Below are positions 20,625-28,089 of a stretch of DNA of 64,000 nucleotides, piece by piece. The position numbers were made by a program, and so were the translations under genes. This DNA is from Streptomyces sp. NBC_00568 (GTDB taxonomy: Bacteria; Actinomycetota; Actinomycetes; Streptomycetales; Streptomycetaceae): contig NZ_JAPENW010000001.1 of NCBI RefSeq assembly GCF_026341855.1, positions 6,067,001-6,131,000 of the forward strand. The letters are read 5' to 3'. The notes below the pieces were generated by a model that saw only the letters and a program-made list of their open reading frames with translations, searched no databases and was not told the DNA's origin. The first letter of the stretch is position 1; the number at the start of each line of letters is the position of its first letter.

Positions 20625-21833
20625 GTGTCCCGTCGCCTGTTCACCTCGGAGTCCGTGACCGAGGGTCACCCCGACAAGATCGCTGACCAGATCAGCGACA
20701 CCATTCTCGATGCGCTCCTGCGCGAGGACCCGACATCCCGGGTCGCCGTGGAGACGCTCATCACGACCGGCCTGGTGCATGTGGCCGGAGAGGTCACGAC
20801 CAAGGCGTACGCGCCGATCGCCCAGCTGGTCCGCGACAAGATCCTGGAGATCGGCTACGACTCGTCGAAGAAGGGCTTCGACGGGGCGTCCTGTGGCGTG
20901 TCGGTGTCGATCGGTTCCCAGTCCCCGGACATCGCGCAGGGTGTCGACACCGCGTACGAGTCCCGGGTCGAGGGCGACGAGGACGAGCTGGACAGGCAGG
21001 GCGCCGGCGACCAGGGCCTGATGTTCGGGTACGCGACGGACGAGACCCCGAACCTGATGCCGCTCCCGATCCATCTCGCGCACAAGCTCTCGCGCCGGCT
21101 GTCCGAGGTCCGCAAGAACGGGACCATCCCGTACCTGCGCCCCGACGGCAAGACCCAGGTCACCATCGAGTACGACGGCGACAAGGCGGTCCGTCTGGAC
21201 ACCGTCGTCGTCTCCTCGCAGCACGCGTCGGACATCGACCTGGAGTCCCTGCTCGCCCCTGACATCCGCGAGTTCGTGGTCGAGCCGGAGCTGAAGGCCC
21301 TCCTCGACGACGGCATCAAGCTGGAGACCGAGGGCTACCGCCTGCTGGTGAACCCGACCGGCCGCTTCGAGATCGGCGGCCCGATGGGTGACGCCGGCCT
21401 CACCGGCCGCAAGATCATCATCGACACGTACGGCGGCATGGCCCGCCACGGCGGCGGCGCCTTCTCCGGCAAGGACCCGTCCAAGGTCGACCGCTCCGCC
21501 GCGTACGCCATGCGCTGGGTCGCGAAGAACGTCGTCGCCGCGGGCCTCGCCTCGCGCTGCGAGGTCCAGGTCGCCTACGCCATCGGCAAGGCCGAGCCGG
21601 TCGGTCTGTTCGTCGAGACCTTCGGCACCGCCAAGGTCGACGCGGAGAAGATCGAGACCGCCATCACCGAGGTCTTCGACCTCCGCCCGGCGGCCATCAT
21701 CCGCGACCTCGACCTGCTCCGCCCGATCTACTCCCAGACCGCCGCCTACGGTCACTTCGGCCGCGAGCTGCCCGACTTCACGTGGGAGCGGACGGACCGG
21801 GTGGACGCGCTGCGCAAGGCCGCGGGTCTGTAG
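20625..21833 (+). CDS. metK: S-adenosylmethionine synthetase
   Basis: This 402-residue enzyme makes SAM from methionine and ATP. The N-terminal FTSESVTEGHPDKIADQIS and the P-loop-like GGGAFSGKDPSKVDRS are conserved. The start is GTG 20625 with GGGAG six bases upstream, matching the family N-terminus. The 238-base upstream gap shows a possible -10 (TAAACT) but no SAM riboswitch that I can recognise. A perfect hairpin follows the stop. Confidence 0.97.
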   Translation: MSRRLFTSESVTEGHPDKIADQISDTILDALLREDPTSRVAVETLITTGLVHVAGEVTTKAYAPIAQLVRDKILEIGYDSSKKGFDGASCGVSVSIGSQSPDIAQGVDTAYESRVEGDEDELDRQGAGDQGLMFGYATDETPNLMPLPIHLAHKLSRRLSEVRKNGTIPYLRPDGKTQVTIEYDGDKAVRLDTVVVSSQHASDIDLESLLAPDIREFVVEPELKALLDDGIKLETEGYRLLVNPTGRFEIGGPMGDAGLTGRKIIIDTYGGMARHGGGAFSGKDPSKVDRSAAYAMRWVAKNVVAAGLASRCEVQVAYAIGKAEPVGLFVETFGTAKVDAEKIETAITEVFDLRPAAIIRDLDLLRPIYSQTAAYGHFGRELPDFTWERTDRVDALRKAAGL

Positions 21834-21850
21834 TCCCAGATCTTCGTCAC

Positions 21851-21894
21851 AGCCGTGAGGCCCGGCACCCCCAGGGGTGCCGGGCCTCACGGCT
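21851..21894. terminator. 20-bp perfect terminator hairpin after metK
   Basis: Arms 21851-21870 and 21875-21894 are perfectly complementary over 20 bp around the loop CCAG. The hairpin starts 18 bases after the metK stop. It separates metK from the structured RNA region that follows. Confidence 0.9.
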
Positions 21895-21933
21895 GCCGTG
21901 CGGAATTCGGTGGCCCCGGCGGGCCGGAATTCG

Positions 21934-21939
21934 TACGCT
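21934..21939 (+). promoter_or_regulatory. candidate -10 box for the Y RNA region
   Basis: TACGCT fits the TAnnnT pattern and would place transcription start near 21945, at the foot of the first RNA's closing helix. I see no good -35 at the usual distance, so this is tentative. Confidence 0.35.
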
Positions 21940-21942
21940 GGT

Positions 21943-22043
21943 GATCTCCCGGTGCGATGGCCGCGGTTACTTCGGTGGAGCACGCTTATGGCGTGCGGTG
22001 AATCTGGAACACGTTCCGCTGCCGCTACTGATCTCGGGAGATC
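21943..22043 (+). ncRNA. candidate bacterial Y RNA, copy A
   Basis: The 101-nt element is closed by a perfect 9-bp helix, GATCTCCCG (21943-21951) with CGGGAGATC (22035-22043). The 5' strand then carries GGTGCGATGG, which resembles the Ro60-binding motif of Y RNAs (GGUCCGAAGG in human Y1). The 3' strand carries CTACTGATCTC. An inner helix GCGGT/GCCGC follows, then a GCACGC/GCGTGC hairpin and a GGAA/TTCC hairpin. The 26-base motif at 21948-21973 recurs almost exactly at 22057-22082 in copy B. No T arm or D arm is seen in copy A. A Ro/TROVE protein gene is not in this window. Confidence 0.7.
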
Positions 22044-22048
22044 CGGCA

Positions 22049-22217
22049 CCACCCTGCCCGGTGCGATGGCCGCGGGTACTTCCGGGGATGTCCCCTCGCG
22101 GGTTCGAATCCCGCTGCCGGTCCTGGACTGTCCTGGACCGGTATGGCCGAGCGGCCCATGGCAGAAGCGCCCGCAGGGCGTTCACGATCCGCGGCCGGCC
22201 TGATCTCGGGCGCGTGG
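22049..22217 (+). ncRNA. candidate bacterial Y RNA, copy B, with permuted tRNA mimic (YrlA-like)
   Basis: The foot helix pairs CCAC/GTGG and TGCCC (22055-22059)/GGGCG (22208-22212). GGTGCGATGG starts at 22060, and TGATCTC (22201-22207) faces it, as in copy A. The upper helix GGCCGCGG (22068-22075)/CCGCGGCC (22189-22196) is perfect. Inside lies a tRNA-like module in permuted order. CTTC (22079-22082) is followed by a variable-arm hairpin GGGG/CCCC (22084-22095), a T arm (stem 22098-22102/22110-22114, loop TTCGAAT), and an acceptor helix 22115-22123/22135-22143 closed by an 11-nt loop. The D arm 22146-22162 has GG and A at the canonical places, and GAAG (22164-22167) pairs with CTTC. This is the architecture described for YrlA RNAs bound by the Ro protein Rsr. 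Confidence 0.8.
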
Positions 22218-22249
22218 CGCTGTCAGTGCGGTCTGGTAGGAATACAGCT

Positions 22250-24397
22250 GTGAGCAGCGCGAACGGGCGACCCGCAGACGGCGCGGACGGTGCGCCGCCC
22301 GAGCAGCTTGCGCTGATCCGGGAGGCCGTGCGCCAGGCCAAGGCGCCCAAGGCGAAGCCACGGACCTGGCGGGGGGCTGCGCTCGCCAAGGAGCTGCCCG
22401 TCGCGCGGGTGCTCGTCGACAAAGGCGTGCTGCACCTCGACCGCTACTTCGACTATGCCGTGCCCGAGGACCTGGACGAGGCCGCGCAGCCTGGCGTGCG
22501 CGTGCGGGTGCGCTTCGGCGCCGGGGGACGCAATGTGCGCGAGGGGCGGCGCGAGGGCGGCGGTCTGATCGACGGCTACCTGGTCGAGCGGGTCGCCGAG
22601 TCCGACTACTCCGGGCCGTTGGCCGCCCTCGCGCAGGTCGTCTCGCCCGAGCCCGTCCTCGGGCCCGAACTGCTGGGACTCGCCCGCGCCGTCGCCGACC
22701 GGTACGCGGGATCGCTCGCCGACGTGCTGCAACTCGCCGTTCCGCCCCGGCACGCCCGCGCCGAGGCACGGGAGTCGCCGGTACCCCCGCCGCCGCCCAC
22801 CGCACCCGACCCCGGGACCTGGCGGAGGTACGGGAGGGGGGCGGACTTCCTCGCCTCGCTGGCCTCCGGCGGGGCCCCGCGCGCCGTGTGGACCGCGCTG
22901 CCCGGTCCCGAGTGGGCCGACGAGATCGCCAGGGCCGTGCAGGCGACACTCGCCTCCGGGCGCGGCGCGCTCGTCGTCGTACCGGCCGGACGGCCCGCCG
23001 CCCGGGTGGACAGTGCCCTCAAGGCCTTGCTGGGGGAGGGGCAGCACGCCGTGCTGACCGCCGACGCCGGACCGGAGCGGCGCTACCGGGAGTGGCTCGC
23101 GGTCCGGCGCGGGGCCGTGCGGGCCGTCGTCGGCACGCGGGCCGCCATGTTCGCGCCCGTACGGAATCTGGGACTTGTCGTCGTCTGGGACGACGGTGAC
23201 GCCGGACACAGCGATGACAACGCTCCCTTCCCGCATGTCCGGGAAGTGCTGGAGCTGCGCGCGTCACGCGACAAGTGCGGCTTCCTGCTGGGGAGTTGGA
23301 CGTGCACGGTGGAGGCGGCGCAGCTGGTCGAGAGCGGTTGGGCGCTGCCGCTGGCCGCGGACCGGGAGAAAGTGCGCGGCGCGGCGCCGCTGGTGCGGAC
23401 CGTCGGGGACGGAGACCTCGCGCGCGACGAGGCCGCCCGGGCCGCTCGGCTGCCCACGCTCGCCTGGCAGATCGTCAGGGAGGGGCTGCGGCAGGGGCCC
23501 GTCCTGGTCCAGGTGCCCCGGCGGGGATATGTGCCGAGGATGGCGTGCGCGCAGTGCCGGACGCCCGCGCGCTGCCGGCACTGCGCGGGGCCCTTGGAGG
23601 CGCAGGACGCCCAGGCACTGCACTGTGCGTGGTGCGGGCGGGAGGAGAGTGCCTGGCACTGCCAGGAGTGCGGAGGGTTCCGGCTGCGGGCGCAGGTCGT
23701 CGGTGCCCGCCGGACCGCCGAGGAACTGGGGCGGGCGTTCCCCGCCGTACCGGTGCGCACGTCCGGGCGGGAGCAGGTGCTGGACACGGTGTCCGAGGCG
23801 CCCGCGCTGGTGGTGAGCACCCCGGGGGCCGAACCTGTCGCCGAGGGCGGATACGCGGCCGCGTTGCTGCTCGACGGCTGGGCGATGCTCGGACGGCCCG
23901 ATCTGCGGGCCGGCGAGGACGCGTTGCGCCGGTGGATAGGGGCCGCCGCGCTGGTCCGTCCGCAGGGCGAGGGCGGCACGGTCGTGGTCGTGGCCGAGCC
24001 GACCCTGCGGCCCGTGCAGGCGCTCGTGCGGTGGGATCCCGTCGGGCACGCGGTGCGGGAGCTCGCCGAGCGGGCCGAGCTGGGTTTTCCGCCCGTCTCC
24101 CGGATGGCGGCGGTGTCCGGGACGCCGGAGGCGCTCGCCGGGTTCCTCGCCGCCGCCGAACTGCCGCGTGACGCCGAGGTGCTGGGCCCCGTACCGCTGT
24201 CGGTCACCGAGGCAGGCCGGCCCCGGCGGGCCGGTGGGCCGCCTCCTGGCGAGGTCGGGGAACGGGTGCTCGTCCGGGTGCCCCCGGGCAGCGGCGCCGC
24301 GCTGGCGACCGCGCTGAAGAGCGCGCAGGCGGCGCGCATGGCGCGTGGGGGGAACGAGCCCGTACGGATCCGGATCGATCCGCTCGACATCGGGTGA
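22250..24397 (+). CDS. priA: PriA-like replication restart protein without helicase motifs
   Basis: The 715-residue protein has the PriA N-terminal DNA-binding domain (VARVLVDKGVLHLDRYFDYAVP near residues 49-70) and the zinc module with four CxxC pairs around residues 430-470. The Walker A GxGKT is absent: the matching place reads WTALPGPEWADEI. The DEEH box reads WDDGD. This loss is known for actinobacterial PriA and implies a structural rather than helicase role in primosome assembly. The start is GTG 22250, with TAGGAA serving as a weak Shine-Dalgarno or a -10 element. Confidence 0.9.
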   Translation: MSSANGRPADGADGAPPEQLALIREAVRQAKAPKAKPRTWRGAALAKELPVARVLVDKGVLHLDRYFDYAVPEDLDEAAQPGVRVRVRFGAGGRNVREGRREGGGLIDGYLVERVAESDYSGPLAALAQVVSPEPVLGPELLGLARAVADRYAGSLADVLQLAVPPRHARAEARESPVPPPPPTAPDPGTWRRYGRGADFLASLASGGAPRAVWTALPGPEWADEIARAVQATLASGRGALVVVPAGRPAARVDSALKALLGEGQHAVLTADAGPERRYREWLAVRRGAVRAVVGTRAAMFAPVRNLGLVVVWDDGDAGHSDDNAPFPHVREVLELRASRDKCGFLLGSWTCTVEAAQLVESGWALPLAADREKVRGAAPLVRTVGDGDLARDEAARAARLPTLAWQIVREGLRQGPVLVQVPRRGYVPRMACAQCRTPARCRHCAGPLEAQDAQALHCAWCGREESAWHCQECGGFRLRAQVVGARRTAEELGRAFPAVPVRTSGREQVLDTVSEAPALVVSTPGAEPVAEGGYAAALLLDGWAMLGRPDLRAGEDALRRWIGAAALVRPQGEGGTVVVVAEPTLRPVQALVRWDPVGHAVRELAERAELGFPPVSRMAAVSGTPEALAGFLAAAELPRDAEVLGPVPLSVTEAGRPRRAGGPPPGEVGERVLVRVPPGSGAALATALKSAQAARMARGGNEPVRIRIDPLDIG

Positions 24398-24633
24398 GTC
24401 CGGGTGAGGTCCCGTGGATCCGCGAATCGGGCGGGTCGGCGTCACCGGGCTCGCGAAGTGCGGGTGACGACGCGGGCGTTGGGCGGCTGCCGCGGGCATG
24501 GCCTGCGGATGTGAACCGCCGGCACGGGCGGTGGTCGCGAACCGCGGACAGGGCTGGCCACCGGGTGTGAAGGGGGGCACGGCGGCGTGCGCGAGCCGCG
24601 GGCGTCTGCTGCGGGCACAGGGTGGGCAGGGGA

Positions 24634-24664
24634 CTGCCTCCCGGGTCCTGGCGCCGGGAGGCAG
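24634..24664. terminator. hairpin between convergent priA and HTH gene
   Basis: Arms 24634-24644 and 24654-24664 form 11 bp with a nine-base loop. It is the main structure in the 286 bases between the two convergent genes and can serve either strand. The rest of that gap shows nothing recognisable. Confidence 0.6.
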
Positions 24665-24683
24665 CTGTTGTCGCGGTACCGGG

Positions 24684-25226
24684 TCAGCCGTTGCGTGGGC
24701 CCGGGAAGGCCGTGGGCCGCACCTCGTCGCGGAGCGTGGGGCTGCCGGCCGTCGGCTGGGTCGGCATGGAGCGGGCGGCGGGGACGGTCGGCACCGCGGG
24801 GATCACGGTGTCGACGGCGACCGTGCGGGTGCTCGCCGTCTCCGTGGCGCGCTCCGCCTCCGCGGCGGCCTGGGCGGCCGCGCGGCGGGCGCCGTAACGA
24901 CGGTGCACCGCCTGCTTGGTGACCCCGAGGGCCGAGCCCACCGCGTCCCACGAGAATCCGAGTGAGCGGTCGAAGTCCACGGCGGCCGTGACCAGGGTCT
25001 CGACGCTGTCCCGCAGCTCCTGGGCGAGACGGACGGTCGGGGCGGGAGCGCGTCCGTAGACGACGAAGCCCGTGGAGGGTCCGGAGCGGCGCGGACGGTA
25101 GACATTGCCCAACTGGGCGGTCAGCGTGCGCAGTGCGTCCACCTGTCGGCGGACCCGCTCGATGTCCCGCACCAGCAAGTGCAGGCTGGCCCGAGCCTGG
25201 GCGTCGTGGGTTGCGTGGTCGGCCAT
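24684..25226 (-). CDS. small DNA-binding-like protein with C-terminal helix-turn-helix
   Basis: This 180-residue protein has no named family that I recognise. Residues 1-60 look helical, and the middle region contains GFSWDAVGSALGVTKQAVHRRYG, a convincing helix-turn-helix of the kind used for DNA binding, near residues 90-112. An Ala-rich and disordered tail follows. The start is ATG 25226 because GAGAGG lies at good spacing; an upstream TTG adds two residues only. It is convergent with priA and divergent from fmt. Confidence 0.75.
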   Translation of the reverse strand: MADHATHDAQARASLHLLVRDIERVRRQVDALRTLTAQLGNVYRPRRSGPSTGFVVYGRAPAPTVRLAQELRDSVETLVTAAVDFDRSLGFSWDAVGSALGVTKQAVHRRYGARRAAAQAAAEAERATETASTRTVAVDTVIPAVPTVPAARSMPTQPTAGSPTLRDEVRPTAFPGPRNG

Positions 25227-25587
25227 GAACAAGCCTCTCGAACAGGCGTTGAAAAGGATCGGGCCGCGAATTTGCAGCCCGCTGTGGTCAACTCTTTCTT
25301 GACCAACGCGTGGACGGGTGAGTGGTCACGCTGCGGGGGCGCAGGGGCATATGCACGGGGCGCGTCCCAGGATGTACGCCCCCCGGCGTATGGTGCGCGC
25401 GCCCCACGTGCCGTGCCGGTGAGCGAGCCGCACCACCCGTGCGGGCCGGAGGAGATGGCACCCCGGAAGAACCCCCGAGCCCTGGTGCTCCGCGCGGCAT
25501 AGACTGGTGCGCTGCCCCGCGCTTCGCCTCCACCGGCACGCCCGCGGGGGATGGAAGAGCTCCCGCCCGAGAGGCCAACCGCCACCC
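25227..25587. other. divergent intergenic region, fmt promoter
   Basis: The 361 bases hold a candidate -10 TAGACT at 25500-25505 for fmt and an inverted repeat GGGGCGCG (25357-25364)/CGCGCCCC (25398-25405). I see no gene and no known RNA family here. Confidence 0.4.
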
Positions 25588-26520
25588 ATGAAGCTCGTCT
25601 TCGCAGGTACCCCCGAGGTCGCCGTTCCCGCCCTGGACGCCCTGATCGCCTCCGGGCGGCACGAGGTGGCCGCTGTCGTGACCCGGCCGGACGCTCCGGC
25701 CGGGCGGGGACGACGGCTCGTCGCGAGTCCGGTCGCCGTGCGGGCGGAAGAGGCCGGGATCGAGGTGCTCAAGCCTGTGAAGCCCCGGGACGAGGAGTTC
25801 CTGGCCCGGCTGCGGGAGATCGGCCCGGACTGCTGTCCCGTCGTCGCGTACGGCGCCCTGCTGCCCCGGGTCGCCCTCGACATCCCCGCTCAGGGCTGGG
25901 TCAACCTGCACTTCTCGCTGCTGCCCGCCTGGCGCGGCGCCGCCCCCGTGCAGCACGCGATCATGGCCGGCGACGAGATCACCGGCGCCTCCACCTTCCT
26001 GATCGAGGAGGGCCTCGACTCCGGGCCGGTGTACGGGACCGTCACCGAGGAGATCCGGCCCACCGACACCAGCGGGGACCTGCTGACGCGGCTCGCCTTC
26101 GCCGGGTCGGGACTGCTCGCCGCGACGATGGACGGGATCGAGGACGGCACGCTCAAGGCCGTCCCGCAGCCCGCCGACGGCATCAGCTCCGCGCCGAAGA
26201 TCACCGTCGAGAGCGCCCACGTCGACTGGGCCGCCCCGGCGCTGCGCGTGGACCGCGTGGTGCGCGGGTGCACGCCCGCGCCCGGCTCCTGGACCGTCTT
26301 CCGCGACGAGCGCCTCAAGCTCATCCAGGTCGCGATGGTGCCCGACCGCACGGATCTCGCCCCGGGTGAGCTGTCGGTCGCCAAGAACAACGTGTACGTG
26401 GGCACCGGGTCCTTCGCCGTGGAACTGCTCTGGGTGCAGGCCCAGGGCAAGAAGCCGATGCGCGCGGCGGACTGGGCCCGCGGGGTGCGGATTCCGTCCG
26501 GGGAGCGGCTCGGAGTCTGA
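25588..26520 (+). CDS. fmt: methionyl-tRNA formyltransferase
   Basis: This 310-residue enzyme formylates initiator Met-tRNA using 10-formyl-THF. The N-terminal MKLVFAGTPEVAVPAL and the catalytic segment GWVNLHFSLLPAWRGAAPVQ (Asn/His) are clear, and the C-terminal OB-like tRNA-binding domain is complete. The start is ATG 25588. It is followed by rsmB 62 bases later. Confidence 0.97.
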   Translation: MKLVFAGTPEVAVPALDALIASGRHEVAAVVTRPDAPAGRGRRLVASPVAVRAEEAGIEVLKPVKPRDEEFLARLREIGPDCCPVVAYGALLPRVALDIPAQGWVNLHFSLLPAWRGAAPVQHAIMAGDEITGASTFLIEEGLDSGPVYGTVTEEIRPTDTSGDLLTRLAFAGSGLLAATMDGIEDGTLKAVPQPADGISSAPKITVESAHVDWAAPALRVDRVVRGCTPAPGSWTVFRDERLKLIQVAMVPDRTDLAPGELSVAKNNVYVGTGSFAVELLWVQAQGKKPMRAADWARGVRIPSGERLGV

Positions 26521-26582
26521 CGCCGGACCTGCGGCGTACGCTGATAAGCGCATCTTTTTCCTGGATCCGGAGCACCTTTTTC

Positions 26583-28016
26583 GTGAGTGAGCAGCCCCGT
26601 CGGCCGCAGAAGCCCGGCAAGCCCTACCGCCGCCCCCAGAAGGACCCGGTCCGCATGCTCGCCTTCGAGGCGCTGCGGGCCGTGGACGAGCGGGACGCCT
26701 ACGCGAACCTCGTCCTGCCGCCCCTGCTGCGCAAGGCGCGGGAGAAGAGCGACTTCGACGCACGGGACGCCGCGCTCGCCACCGAGCTGGTGTACGGCAC
26801 ACTGCGCCGGCAGGGGACGTACGACGCCGTGATCTCGGCCTGTGTCGACCGGCCGCTGCGCGAAGTCGACCCGCCGGTCCTCGACGTGCTCAGCCTCGGT
26901 GTCCACCAGCTGCTCGGCACGCGCATCCCGACGCACGCCGCCGTCTCCGCCTCCGTCGAGCTGGCCCGGGTGGTGCTCGGCGACGGGCGGGCCAAGTTCG
27001 TGAACGCCGTGCTGCGCAAGGTCGCGCGGCAGGACCTCGACGCCTGGCTGGAGCAGGTCGCGCCGCCCTACGACGAGGACCCCGAGGACCACCTCGCGGT
27101 CGTGCACTCGCACCCGCGCTGGGTCGTCTCCGCGCTGTGGGACTCGCTGGGCGGTGGCAGGGCCGGCATCGAGGACCTGCTGGAGGCCGACAACGAACGG
27201 CCCGAGGTGACCCTCGTCGCCCGGCCGGGACGCTCCACCTCCGAAGAACTCCTCGACGCCCTGGACGAGGACTCGGCGCTTCCCGGGCGCTGGTCGCCGT
27301 ACGCCGTGCGGCTCACCGAGGGCGGCGAGCCGGGCGCCATCGACGCCGTACGGGAGGGCCGTGCGGGCGTCCAGGACGAGGGCAGCCAGCTGGTCGCGCT
27401 CGCTCTGGCCAACGCGCCGCTCGACGGGCCCGACCGGGCCTGGCTGGACGGCTGCGCCGGACCCGGCGGCAAGGCCGCGATGCTGGCCGGCCTCGCCGCC
27501 CAGCGGGGCGCCACACTGCTCGCCTCCGAGAAGCAGCCGCACCGGGCCGGGCTCGTCGCCAAGGCGCTCGCCGGGAACCCCGGCCCCTACCAGGTCATCG
27601 CCGCCGACGGCACCCGCCCGCCGTGGCGGCCCGGCACCTTCGACCGGGTGCTCATGGACGTGCCCTGCACGGGCCTGGGCGCGCTGCGCCGCCGTCCCGA
27701 GGCGCGCTGGCGGCGTCGCCCCGAGGACCTCGACGGCTTCGCCCCGCTCCAGCGCGGGCTGCTGCGCACGGCGCTCGACTCGGTGCGGGTCGGCGGCGTC
27801 GTCGGGTACGCGACCTGTTCGCCGCACCTCGCCGAGACCCGCGCGGTCGTCGACGACGTCCTCAAGCACTTCGAGGGCGGCTCCGCCGAACTGCTCGACG
27901 CCCGTCCGCTGCTGCCCGGCGTGCCGGCTCTGGGGGACGGCCCCGACGTACAGCTGTGGCCGCATCTGCACGGGACGGACGCGATGTATCTGGCGCTCAT
28001 CCGCAGAACCGGCTGA
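26583..28016 (+). CDS. rsmB: 16S rRNA m5C methyltransferase RsmB/NOL1/NOP2/Sun family
   Basis: This 477-residue protein has an N-terminal NusB-like RNA-binding domain (residues about 20-150) and a C-terminal SAM methyltransferase domain. The SAM loop LDGCAGPGGKAAML is near residue 288. The two catalytic cysteines lie in MDVPCTGLG (about 360) and YATCS (about 412). By family it methylates C967 of 16S rRNA. The GTG start follows a GGAG site; a -10-like TACGCT lies at 26537-26542. Confidence 0.94.
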   Translation: MSEQPRRPQKPGKPYRRPQKDPVRMLAFEALRAVDERDAYANLVLPPLLRKAREKSDFDARDAALATELVYGTLRRQGTYDAVISACVDRPLREVDPPVLDVLSLGVHQLLGTRIPTHAAVSASVELARVVLGDGRAKFVNAVLRKVARQDLDAWLEQVAPPYDEDPEDHLAVVHSHPRWVVSALWDSLGGGRAGIEDLLEADNERPEVTLVARPGRSTSEELLDALDEDSALPGRWSPYAVRLTEGGEPGAIDAVREGRAGVQDEGSQLVALALANAPLDGPDRAWLDGCAGPGGKAAMLAGLAAQRGATLLASEKQPHRAGLVAKALAGNPGPYQVIAADGTRPPWRPGTFDRVLMDVPCTGLGALRRRPEARWRRRPEDLDGFAPLQRGLLRTALDSVRVGGVVGYATCSPHLAETRAVVDDVLKHFEGGSAELLDARPLLPGVPALGDGPDVQLWPHLHGTDAMYLALIRRTG

Positions 28017-28089
28017 CCGCTCCACCGTGTCGGACCGGACGGCGAGTCCGCCGGTCCGTCCGGCTGAGAACCGGTCGGCCGGGAACCGG

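Noticed and set aside
22042..22121. A linear 80-nt tRNA using CCGGCA upstream as 5' acceptor strand
   Set aside because: No anticodon arm forms in the middle and no D arm is present, while the permuted arrangement pairs fully with the downstream D-arm half.
21943..22250. A group I intron or permuted intron-exon tRNA gene
   Set aside because: I find no conserved P7/G-site core segments on either side, and the flanks instead form a simple long helix.
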